A stretch of 64,000 nt of DNA from SMBSF63 sp034003545. GTDB lineage: Bacteria > Chloroflexota > Anaerolineae > Anaerolineales > Anaerolineaceae. Made by a program: the position numbers and the translations under genes. Below the pieces are notes generated by a model, which was not told the DNA's origin, searched no databases, and saw only the letters and a list, made by a program, of their open reading frames with translations. Position 1 is the first letter of the stretch; the number at the start of each line of letters is the position of its first letter. Below, one piece after another: positions 33,574-40,675 of the stretch. The stretch spans positions 310,001-374,000 of the forward strand of contig CAYURM010000001.1 of assembly GCA_964447155.1 (NCBI GenBank), given 5' to 3'.

Positions 33574-33781
33574 TAATCACTGCATCCATCTTGTCGCATC
33601 TGTCACCAGATGCTTTTCAATGTCTGCTTTATTGGAAAGGGAGAAAACAAAGCCCGTGATCAGGCTCTGGAGGCATCCGCTGATCCTTCGATTTTTCCCT
33701 GAATTTCTCCAGGGGTAGCGCTCCCCTCGCGGGGAGGAACCTCCTCCTCGTCAGCTTGACCCTGTCAAGCCTCAGCCGCCA
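33574..33781 (-). ncRNA. glmS-class self-cleaving ribozyme in the glnA leader
   Basis: Read on the minus strand, the conserved blocks of the glucosamine-6-phosphate ribozyme appear in order. P1 hairpin GGCTTGAC/GTCAAGCT (33771-33764, 33760-33753); GACGAGG (33752-33746) and GGAGGTT (33744-33738); ATCGAA (33692-33687); GCGGATGCCTCC (33680-33669); P3 hairpin AGAGCC/GGCTTT with loop TGATCAC (33662-33656); P4 hairpin GCATCT-GGTGAC-AGATGC (33613-33596) followed by GACAAGATGG. The P3 loop TGATCAC can pair with GTGATTA (33580-33574), the P3.1 pseudoknot. P2.2 can form between CGGCTG (33778-33773, one bulged G) and CAGCG (33682-33678), placing cleavage just before G33780 or G33779. Odd features: 45 extra bases with two hairpins between GGAGGTT and ATCGAA, and a glnA rather than glmS gene downstream. 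Recognition is from memory of the family consensus. Confidence 0.82.
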
Positions 33782-33830
33782 TTTCTCCGTTATTCAGTTG
33801 CAAAGACCTGCACTATAATTAATAGGCAAG

Positions 33831-33859
33831 ATGATAACACGCCCGGCAAGCCGTGTCAA
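33831..33859 (-). promoter_or_regulatory. Promoter of the ribozyme-glnA transcript
   Basis: On the minus strand TTGACA (33859-33854), 17-bp spacer, TATCAT (33836-33831). The start site near 33824 is ~44 bases before the predicted ribozyme cleavage site. Confidence 0.82.
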
Positions 33860-33926
33860 GAAACCATGATTAACAAATCTTAACCGCCTGCCAGCACCAT
33901 GAGATGCAGCCCTGCCACTCATATCA

Positions 33927-34799
33927 TCAACAGGTAAGACACAGTGTTTTATAAATCGACAGGGTGGTAGTAGACCGGTTGAGCGTGTAAAAATGCACAC
34001 CATCCACCTCCCGGTCCAGCAAATCCAGCACCTGCTGCGTAGCCCAATGCGTACCCACCCGTTCCACATCCTCGTCGGTGCCTGCCCGGGAAAGTGCCTT
34101 CAGCAGCCGCGCCGGATAACGCGCCCCGCGTGCCAGATCGGCCATGCGCTGCACGGATTTCAGCGAAGTGATCGGCATGATGCCCGCCACAATCGGCACG
34201 TTGATCCCTGCCAGCACGCAGCGTTCACGGAAATCATAAAAATCACGATTGTCAAAAAACAGCTGGGTGCAGATATAATCTGCCCCCGCATCCACCTTCG
34301 CCTTGAGGTAATCCATCTCCTTCAGACGGTTTGGCGATTCAGGATGTCCCTCCGGATAGCCTGCCACACCAATGCACATCTGTGGATATTCCCGGCGAAT
34401 GTATGCTACCAGCGCGGCGGCATAAGCAAACCCGTCCGCGGTGCTTTGAAATTCCTTCTGACCAGCGGGCGGGTCACCGCGCAGGGCCATGATGTTCTCA
34501 ATCCCGCTGCGGTGGTACCGTTCTAGGATCTGCCCCACCTCATCTTTAGTGGTGTTCACGCAGGTCAGGTGCGAGACCACGGTCAGGCGGGTTTCATTGC
34601 GCAGGCGCAGTACCAGGTCATGGGTCAAATCACGGGTTGAACCGCCGGCGCCGTAGGTGATGCTCACATAAGCCGGCATGAGCGGGGTCAACTCCTGTAT
34701 CGCCGAGAACAAAGTCTCTGAAGCCGCCTCGCTTTTTGGCGGAAAAAACTCGAAACTGAAGGTTGGTTTTCCCTGCTGAAACAATGTCGATACCTGCAT
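33927..34799 (-). CDS. metF: 5,10-methylenetetrahydrofolate reductase
   Basis: 290 aa, the usual size of bacterial MetF, which reduces methylene-tetrahydrofolate to methyl-tetrahydrofolate with FAD and NAD(P)H for methionine synthesis. Diagnostic segments: FSFEFFPPKSEAASETL with the catalytic glutamate, YVSITYGAGGSTRD, VSHLTCVN, NIMALRGDPP, and DAGADYICTQLFFDNRDFYDF. Start ATG 34799 with AGAGGTG upstream. It has its own promoter and a short structured leader. It lies just upstream of the glnA promoter on the same strand and fits with the S-adenosylmethionine recycling genes at 38.4-41.7 kb. Confidence 0.94.
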   Translation of the reverse strand: MQVSTLFQQGKPTFSFEFFPPKSEAASETLFSAIQELTPLMPAYVSITYGAGGSTRDLTHDLVLRLRNETRLTVVSHLTCVNTTKDEVGQILERYHRSGIENIMALRGDPPAGQKEFQSTADGFAYAAALVAYIRREYPQMCIGVAGYPEGHPESPNRLKEMDYLKAKVDAGADYICTQLFFDNRDFYDFRERCVLAGINVPIVAGIMPITSLKSVQRMADLARGARYPARLLKALSRAGTDEDVERVGTHWATQQVLDLLDREVDGVHFYTLNRSTTTLSIYKTLCLTC

Positions 34800-34819
34800 G
34801 TTGATGCACCTCTTAAGAA

Positions 34820-34856
34820 AACCTGGTCTTCAACCCACATGGCTGGATGCCAGGTT
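34820..34856 (-). promoter_or_regulatory. Structured leader hairpin of metF
   Basis: On the minus strand AACCTGG (34856-34850) pairs with CCAGGTT (34826-34820), followed by TTCTT. An inner stem CAGCC/GGTTG can form inside the loop. This two-tier hairpin fills the space between the promoter and the ribosome binding site. It does not match any S-adenosylmethionine or folate riboswitch I can recall. Confidence 0.5.
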
Positions 34857-34873
34857 AAATGATTACCTTGAAT

Positions 34874-34901
34874 ATTGTACCAGTCCGCAGACAGATTGCA
34901 A
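34874..34901 (-). promoter_or_regulatory. Promoter of metF
   Basis: On the minus strand TTGCAA (34901-34896), 16-bp spacer, TACAAT (34879-34874). Confidence 0.6.
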
Positions 34902-35098
34902 GCCCGGCGCAGGCTTCGGGGAACGCTAAAATGTTACAGGAAAGTTCCATCTTTCGGCATCCTTCCTCAGGAAACTTGCACCGTGATCGCAGAGTTCCCC
35001 AGCCAGTGGTTGGGATTGCCGTGTCAGCGAAAACCTCCTTGCAATGAAAAAATGATTTTGATTCTACCTTTTAATTAATCTCAATAACCCGAAAACAC

Positions 35099-35126
35099 TT
35101 GACCTGTTGAACAAATGTACTATAAT
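35099..35126 (+). promoter_or_regulatory. recA promoter with LexA-like box
   Basis: TTGACC (35099-35104), 16-bp spacer, TATAAT (35121-35126). The spacer holds GAACAAATGTAC (35109-35120), one base off the Gram-positive-type SOS box GAACNNNNGTTC. A repressor bound here would block both promoter elements. Confidence 0.7.
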
Positions 35127-35202
35127 AAAACCATTAGACTTTATCAGCTCATCCAACTATAATAGCGGTAGTTGCAATAACCCGAAATCAGAGGAGACTC
35201 AC

Positions 35203-36291
35203 ATGGCGCGAAAAAAATCAGACGACATTTCTCCATCTCCTTCCATGGAGATGGACGACGCCCGCCGCGCGGTGCTGGACAAAGCGCTTGGCGATATTAC
35301 CAAACGATACGGCGATGGCGCCATCATGCTGATGGGCGATGCCCAGCATCTGAACGTGGCCGTCATTCCTACCGGTTCACTCTCCGTTGACATTGCCCTG
35401 GGCGTTGGCGGCATTCCCCGCGGCCGCATCACCGAAATCTACGGGCCGGAATCCTCCGGTAAAACCACACTTTGTCTGCACATTGTCGCAGAGTGTCAAA
35501 AGCTGGGCGGCATCGCTGCGTATGTGGACATGGAACATGCCCTTGACCCTGTGTATGCTACCCACATTGGCGTCGATATCGACAATCTGCTCATCTCACA
35601 GCCTGACACAGGCGAACAAGCCCTGGAGATCACCGAAACTCTGGTGCGCTCTGGCGCCGTAGACATCGTCGTCGTCGACTCGGTTGCCGCCCTGGTTCCC
35701 CGCTCTGAAATCGAAGGCGATATGGGGGATGCCACCATGGGGATGCAGGCCCGTCTCATGTCGCAGGCCCTGCGCAAGCTGTCCGGCGCCATCCACCAGA
35801 CCAAAACCTCTGTCCTTTTCACCAACCAGTTACGCCAGAAGATCGGTGTCATGTTTGGCAATCCCGAAACCACTACCGGCGGGATGGCCCTCAAATTCTA
35901 TGCCTCTGTGCGCATTGACATCCGCCGGATTCAGTCGATCAAGGTCGGCACTGACATCATCGGTAATCGCGCCCGTGTGCGTGTGGTCAAAAACAAGGTC
36001 GCTCCGCCCTTCCGCACCGCTGAATTTGATATCATGTACAACGAAGGCATCTCCAAAGTCGGTGACATTCTTGACCTCGGCACCAACATGGACATCATCA
36101 CCAAGCGCGGCGCATTCTATTCCTACGGCGATATCCGCCTCGGTCAGGGCCGCGAAAATTCAAAAGAATTCCTGCGCCAGAACCTGGACATCAGCAACGA
36201 GATTGAGCAAGCCATCCGCCAGCAATCGTTAGAAGGAATCGTCGCTGGCAATGAAATGACTGAAGAGGAACTCGCTGACGTGGAAGAATAA
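35203..36291 (+). CDS. recA: Recombinase A
   Basis: DNA-dependent ATPase that forms nucleoprotein filaments for strand exchange and triggers LexA self-cleavage. The start is ATG 35203 (MARKKSDD, 362 aa), behind GAGGAG; the open frame further upstream runs through the promoter and is not used. Walker A is GPESSGKT (81-88), and VDMEHALDP, the L1/L2 region MGDATMGMQARLMSQALRKL and FTNQLRQKIGVMFGNPETT are all typical. The C-terminal tail is acidic (EEELADVEE), as usual. A LexA-like box lies between the -35 and -10 elements, so it is probably SOS-inducible. Confidence 0.97.
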   Translation: MARKKSDDISPSPSMEMDDARRAVLDKALGDITKRYGDGAIMLMGDAQHLNVAVIPTGSLSVDIALGVGGIPRGRITEIYGPESSGKTTLCLHIVAECQKLGGIAAYVDMEHALDPVYATHIGVDIDNLLISQPDTGEQALEITETLVRSGAVDIVVVDSVAALVPRSEIEGDMGDATMGMQARLMSQALRKLSGAIHQTKTSVLFTNQLRQKIGVMFGNPETTTGGMALKFYASVRIDIRRIQSIKVGTDIIGNRARVRVVKNKVAPPFRTAEFDIMYNEGISKVGDILDLGTNMDIITKRGAFYSYGDIRLGQGRENSKEFLRQNLDISNEIEQAIRQQSLEGIVAGNEMTEEELADVEE

Positions 36292-36315
36292 GAAAACAGG
36301 ATCAGCATAGCAGTG

Positions 36316-36355
36316 TATAATGCGGGTGTGGTTTTGAACAAACAACCACACCCGC
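36316..36355 (+). promoter_or_regulatory. -10 box and 12-bp hairpin between recA and the lipoprotein gene
   Basis: TATAAT at 36316-36321 is followed at once by the perfect stem GCGGGTGTGGTT (36322-36333) / AACCACACCCGC (36344-36355). There is no T-tract after it, so it is as likely to be an operator or leader stem of the lipoprotein gene as a recA terminator. Confidence 0.45.
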
Positions 36356-36380
36356 CGCTTCATTCAACAGGGAAAAGGCC

Positions 36381-36917
36381 ATGAAACATTCTCTTTCCAT
36401 ATCACTGTTATCTCTCACCCTCCTGGCATTGCTCCTCGCCAGCGGTTGTGTGCCCGCGCCCCAGCGTCTGTCCCCGGAAGCCAATGCCCCTCTTTTCCTG
36501 CCGCCCACCCTGGTGCCGACCACTGCGCCGACCAGTCAATATACCCCCACCCCCGAAGGGGGAAGCGACCAGTCCAATTGCGACAATAATCTCCTCTTCA
36601 CCGAGGATATCACCGTTCCCGATGGCACCCTTTTCGAACCTGGGGCGGAGATTGACAAACAATGGCGGGTAGAGAACAACGGCACCTGCAACTGGGACGA
36701 GCGCTACAGCCTGCGGCTGGTAGCAGGCGACACCCTGGGCGCCGACCAGGAACAGGCCCTCTTTCCCGCGCGTGCCGGCAGCCAGGCCGTGATCCGCATT
36801 GAATTCATTGCCCCCCAGGAAACCGGCAGCCACCGCTCGGCATGGCAGGCGTTCGGCCCGGACGGGCGCCCCTTCGGCGATCCCTTCTATCTCGAGATTA
36901 TGGTCGCCATTCCCTGA
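36381..36917 (+). CDS. Lipoprotein with NBR1-type Ig-like domain
   Basis: 178 aa. Signal peptide with lipobox LASGC (C23), then a Pro/Thr-rich stalk (~38-60), then an NBR1 Ig-like domain (~68-178) with ITVPDGTLFEPGAEIDKQWR, N-G-T-C-N-W and the closing PFYLEIMV. It is a smaller version of the NBR1 lipoprotein at 26.0-27.0 kb and consists of little more than the one domain. The gene ends nine bases before a C39-like lipoprotein gene, so both are likely expressed together and may act together at the cell surface. Confidence 0.85.
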   Translation: MKHSLSISLLSLTLLALLLASGCVPAPQRLSPEANAPLFLPPTLVPTTAPTSQYTPTPEGGSDQSNCDNNLLFTEDITVPDGTLFEPGAEIDKQWRVENNGTCNWDERYSLRLVAGDTLGADQEQALFPARAGSQAVIRIEFIAPQETGSHRSAWQAFGPDGRPFGDPFYLEIMVAIP

Positions 36918-36926
36918 CACCGCCCT

Positions 36927-37748
36927 ATGAAAATTCGCTCATTCCGCCGCACACTGTTCCTGTCCTGCATCCTGCCCTGTCTCGGGCTAAGCGCTGCCTG
37001 CACCGGTCAATCCATCTCCCTGGACGCGACAGCTACACCCTTTCCTCCCAGCGCCACACTGCCACCCAGCCGGACGGCAACACCCACAGCAAGCTTTACC
37101 AGCACCATCACACCTTATCCTACCCTTACCGCCAGCCCTACCCCGCTGCCAACCGCTACCCCACCCGCCAAAGCCGCCATTAAAAACATTCAAGGCACTT
37201 ATCAAACCTACGCACTGGGCTGCGAAGCCAATGCGGCTGCCCAGATGGCAAGGTTTTTTGGCCTCTCGATCAACGAACGTGAATTTCAGGCTGTCCTGCC
37301 ATTGAGCGACAATCCAGATGTCGGCTTTGTCGGGCCGGTGGAAGGTGACTGGGGCAATATCCCGCCGGCTGCCTATGGTGTACACGCCGAACCCGTGGCC
37401 GCCGAGCTGCGCAACTTCGGCCTCAACGCCATTCCGCATCGCCAATACACAGTTGAAAAAATCCGTCAGGAGATCGCCGCCGGACGCCCGGTGATGGTAT
37501 GGGTCATCGGCGGCGTGCGTCAGGGCCGCACCATGACCTATACCGCCGAAGACGGCAGTGTGATCACCGTAGCCCCCTACGAACACACCGTCCTCGTCAC
37601 CGGTTATGGGCCGGACTACTTCACCATCCTGGACGGCAAGGAAGTCTACCACCGCTCCATCGCACAATTCACCGATTCCTGGGGGGTACTGGACAACATG
37701 GCCGTGACGATGGGCGTGCCGCATTTTCTCCCCGAACCAAAAACCTGA
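36927..37748 (+). CDS. C39-like cysteine peptidase lipoprotein
   Basis: 273 aa. Lipobox LSAAC (C25), a long Thr/Pro-rich stalk (~32-82), then a papain-like Peptidase_C39_2 fold. The predicted catalytic residues are C99 (LGCEANAAAQMA), H220 (YEHTVLVTGY) and D236 (ILDG). Papain-like members of this group cleave peptides or act on unknown bonds; here the enzyme would be held outside the membrane on a flexible stalk. It follows an NBR1 lipoprotein gene after nine bases. Substrate unknown. Confidence 0.8.
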   Translation: MKIRSFRRTLFLSCILPCLGLSAACTGQSISLDATATPFPPSATLPPSRTATPTASFTSTITPYPTLTASPTPLPTATPPAKAAIKNIQGTYQTYALGCEANAAAQMARFFGLSINEREFQAVLPLSDNPDVGFVGPVEGDWGNIPPAAYGVHAEPVAAELRNFGLNAIPHRQYTVEKIRQEIAAGRPVMVWVIGGVRQGRTMTYTAEDGSVITVAPYEHTVLVTGYGPDYFTILDGKEVYHRSIAQFTDSWGVLDNMAVTMGVPHFLPEPKT

Positions 37749-38336
37749 GGGTCTTGATTCTCGAGCAGGTCTGCTCCAAATATCAAAAGCAACCTTTGTA
37801 AGGACAGGTTCCCAAACCTGTCGCCCTCTCCGTATCAGATCCCCCTCTGTCCAGACACAAACCGTGATGGTACGGATAGTCTCTACCACCGCTGACCTTG
37901 ACTCCGCCAGCCCTGTAAGGACAGGTTTCCCAACCTGTCCGCCCTCCCCGTATCAGCTTCCCCCTCTATCCAGGCACAAACCGTGATGACAGAGTAGGTT
38001 GGCAACCCATCTTGCGATACTTGAGTATTCAGTAATATCTTCATCACATGCATTTGTAGATGCGTACGGCGTGCCATAAGGCACCCCCTTGGAAAGGTTG
38101 CGCACTCACCTTTTTGCTTGCCCCGTCCCGTCGTCCGTAAGATTTAATGGCTTACGAACTGACCTTTTTCACATCGTACCTGAATAGGTAAGGTTTATGC
38201 GAAATCAACCTTGAAAAGGTGGACATCGCTAACCAATCTATGATAATTTGAGCATATTTTGGCATCAAACTATTTAGAAATTCAACCTTTCCAAAGAGAC
38301 CATTTTTGTTTTTCTTGGCGTATGCCTAACTTACAA
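37749..38336. other. Gene-free stretch with two repeat families
   Basis: No coding frame is credible. It holds two direct copies of a ~75-bp repeat (37797-37869 and 37914-37988) and, at 38080-38300, CTTGGAAAGGTTG, AACCTTGAAAAGG and CAACCTTTCCAAAG motifs shared with 19561-19765. Confidence 0.7.
37797..37988. repeat. Direct repeat of a ~75-bp palindrome-bearing unit
   Basis: Copies at 37797-37869 and 37914-37988 both run from TGTAAGGACAGGTT through AACCTGTC, CCGTATCAG, CCCCCTCT, CAAACCGTGATG. They are about 85-90% alike by eye. The GGACAGGT/ACCTGTCC palindrome recurs at 808-908. Confidence 0.75.
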
Positions 38337-38370
38337 AACAACTCCCGCGCATCTCTGCGCGGGAGTTGTT
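38337..38370. terminator. Terminator of the mtnA-kinase-ahcY operon
   Basis: A 15-bp perfect stem (38337-38351 with 38356-38370) with TCTC loop. On the minus strand it continues into TTGTAAG, and it lies 22 bases after the ahcY stop. Confidence 0.8.
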
Positions 38371-38392
38371 CATTTCAAAACTGTGTGCCGGT

Positions 38393-39652
38393 TTAGGTTC
38401 CTTCCTGCCAGGAGGAAAGATACGCAATCTGGGCGGGGGTCAGAACATCGATGTCCACACCCATCGCCTTGAGCTTCAGGTCAGCGATTGTCAGGTCGAT
38501 ATCATCCGGAACAGAATGAACATTATTATCCAGGTTCTTTCCTTCTTTCCACAAATACTCGGCAACCAGCGCCTGATTGGCAAAGGACATATCCATCACC
38601 GAGGCGGGGTGACCTTCGGCTGCGGCCAGGTTCAACAGGCGGCCTTCGCCGAGAATATGGATCTGGCGGCCATCGGGCATATCATACTGTTCCACAAAGG
38701 GGCGTACGCGGCGTTTGGCAACGGACATCTCTTCAAGGGCGGGAATATTGATCTCAACATTGAAGTGACCAGAGTTCCCAACCAATGCGCCGTCTTTCAT
38801 CACTTCGAAGTGGTGCCTGTCAATCACGTCTTTGTCACCAGTCAGGGTGATAAAGAAATCACCAATCTTGGCGGCTTCAATCATCGGCATCACGCGGAAA
38901 CCATCCATCACCGCTTCCAATGCCTTCAGGGCATCCACTTCGGTGACAATCACATTGGAACCCATCCCGCGGGCGCGCATCGCCAGACCGCGGCCGCACC
39001 AGCCGTAACCGGCAACCACGAAATTCTTGCCTGCCAGCAGGATGTTGGTGGCGCGGATGATCCCGTCAATGGTGGACTGGCCGGTGCCATAGCGATTGTC
39101 AAACAGGTGCTTGGTCATGGCATCATTCACGGCCACAACGGGGAATTCCAGCGCGCCATCAGCGGCCATGGCCTTCATGCGGATCACGCCGGTAGTGGTC
39201 TCTTCCATGCTGCCGATCATGCCGGGGATCAGGTCACGGCGGCTGCGGTGCATGGTGGAAACCAGGTCTGCGCCATCGTCCATCGTGATCATCGGCTTGT
39301 GATCCAAAGCCAGGTTGAGGTTTTTGTAATACACATCATTGTCTTCGCCCTTGATGGCGAACACGGGAATCTCGTCATGTGAAACCAGGGAAGCGGCCAC
39401 ATCATCCTGGGTGGAGAGCGGATTCGATGCGGTCAAGACCACATCAGCGCCGCCAGCCGCCAGTGTGCGCATCAGGTTTGCGGTTTCGGTGGTCACATGC
39501 AAACAGCAGGAAATCCGCACGCCTTCCAACGGGCGTTCCTTCGCAAAGCGCTCACGCACCTGGCGCAGCACCGGCATTTCACGCTCGGCCCAGTCAATTC
39601 GTCGTCGGCCGCCTTCGGCCAATCCAAGATCTTTCACAACATAAGTGTCCAT
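38393..39652 (-). CDS. ahcY: Adenosylhomocysteinase
   Basis: NAD-dependent hydrolase that splits S-adenosylhomocysteine, the by-product of methylation, into adenosine and homocysteine. 419 aa, the shorter (non-insert) bacterial/archaeal form. Family segments: LHVTTETANLMRTLAAGGAD, NDAMTKHLFDNRYGTGQS, the NAD-binding VVAGYGWCGRGLAMRARGMG, and VGNSGHFNVEIN. Start ATG 39652 with GAGG upstream. It is the last gene of a three-gene minus-strand unit with a PfkB kinase (50 bp upstream) and mtnA. Confidence 0.95.
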   Translation of the reverse strand: MDTYVVKDLGLAEGGRRRIDWAEREMPVLRQVRERFAKERPLEGVRISCCLHVTTETANLMRTLAAGGADVVLTASNPLSTQDDVAASLVSHDEIPVFAIKGEDNDVYYKNLNLALDHKPMITMDDGADLVSTMHRSRRDLIPGMIGSMEETTTGVIRMKAMAADGALEFPVVAVNDAMTKHLFDNRYGTGQSTIDGIIRATNILLAGKNFVVAGYGWCGRGLAMRARGMGSNVIVTEVDALKALEAVMDGFRVMPMIEAAKIGDFFITLTGDKDVIDRHHFEVMKDGALVGNSGHFNVEINIPALEEMSVAKRRVRPFVEQYDMPDGRQIHILGEGRLLNLAAAEGHPASVMDMSFANQALVAEYLWKEGKNLDNNVHSVPDDIDLTIADLKLKAMGVDIDVLTPAQIAYLSSWQEGT

Positions 39653-39702
39653 CTATTTTCCTCCATAGGAATGAAACATATATAAATCGAACGCCGCGGC
39701 GA

Positions 39703-40662
39703 TTAAGCCAGCAGTCCATCCAAGGCGCCCTGATCGTCAAAATGCTGGCGATAGCGCGCCACAAATTCTGCTCTTGTATACTTGTGCGACTGCGGGCCGT
39801 TATGCTCCAGGCAGTACGTGGCTGCCAGAGCGCCCATCCGCCCGCAAATCCCCCAATCCAGTCCCAAACGGTATCCGGTCAGGAATCCACCGCGAAAAGC
39901 ATCCCCCACGCCTGTGGGGTCGGCAATTCTATCCGGCGGCACAACCGGGGTATGAAACTTCCCGCCGTTGGCATAGATATATGCCCCATCACCGCCGTGG
40001 GTGATCACCATGAATCCTACACAGCACAGCACATCATCTTCTTTCATCCCGGTGTGTTTTTGCAGCAGTTCATACTCGTAATCATTCAGGAACAAGGCCG
40101 TCGCCTTCTGCACCCCATCGATCATCTGCGCAGGGTTTATGCGCGCCAACTGCTGGCTGGGGTCATACAGGTAAGGAATCACATCCTCCTGACATTCGTC
40201 CACATAGCGCTGCATGGCGTCAGGGTCATTGGCTGAAATCACCACCAGATCCGGCCTGCCAGTAGGCAGGTTGCGCACAGAAAGGTTCTTGGCATCCGCC
40301 ATCGCCCCCGAGTAGAAACTGGCAATTTGTGCATTGGAAAGGTCGGAATTGGCAAAGAAAGAAGCCGTGTTTTTGCCTTTGATCACCGGTGAGAGACTGG
40401 TATCTACGCCGCTGTCTTCCAGCCACTGGCGGTACTCCCCGAAATCTTCTCCCACGGTTGCCATCAAATGCGGGGTACCGCCCAGCAGTGCCAGGGTATA
40501 GGCAATATTGGGGGCCGTGCCGCCGCGCCGCTTGACCATCTCATCCACCAGGAAGGAGAGGCTGATCCGATCCAGCCGATCAGCCACCAGGTGGTCCCGG
40601 AAATAACCGGGGAATTTCATCAAATAATCATAGGCTACTGAGCCTGTACAAACGATATTCAT
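39703..40662 (-). CDS. PfkB-family kinase, probably adenosine kinase
   Basis: 319 aa from ATG 40662 (MNIVCTGSVAYDYLMKFPG). Ribokinase-fold protein with the GGTAPNIAYTLALLGG substrate loop and the C-terminal signature DPTGVGDAFRGGFLTGYRLG, whose aspartate (in GVGDAF) is the catalytic base. The DPSQQLARINPAQM and YEYELLQKHTGM segments resemble adenosine-kinase-like members. Its place between mtnA and ahcY argues for phosphorylating adenosine released by AhcY. A sugar or methylthioribose substrate is possible. The ribosome binding site is weak; the gene starts 13 bases after mtnA ends. Confidence 0.82.
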   Translation of the reverse strand: MNIVCTGSVAYDYLMKFPGYFRDHLVADRLDRISLSFLVDEMVKRRGGTAPNIAYTLALLGGTPHLMATVGEDFGEYRQWLEDSGVDTSLSPVIKGKNTASFFANSDLSNAQIASFYSGAMADAKNLSVRNLPTGRPDLVVISANDPDAMQRYVDECQEDVIPYLYDPSQQLARINPAQMIDGVQKATALFLNDYEYELLQKHTGMKEDDVLCCVGFMVITHGGDGAYIYANGGKFHTPVVPPDRIADPTGVGDAFRGGFLTGYRLGLDWGICGRMGALAATYCLEHNGPQSHKYTRAEFVARYRQHFDDQGALDGLLA

Positions 40663-40675
40663 AATCAATGCTCTG

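Noticed and set aside
33813..33820. AATTATAG on the minus strand as the ribozyme cleavage site
   Set aside because: It looks like the cleavage-site context of Bacillus glmS ribozymes, but it is too far from P1. The 5' strand of P2.2 is better placed at 33778-33773, directly next to the P1 hairpin.
35107..35202. N-terminal extension of RecA
   Set aside because: The extension overlaps the core promoter, while ATG 35203 has GAGGAG and a normal RecA N-terminus.
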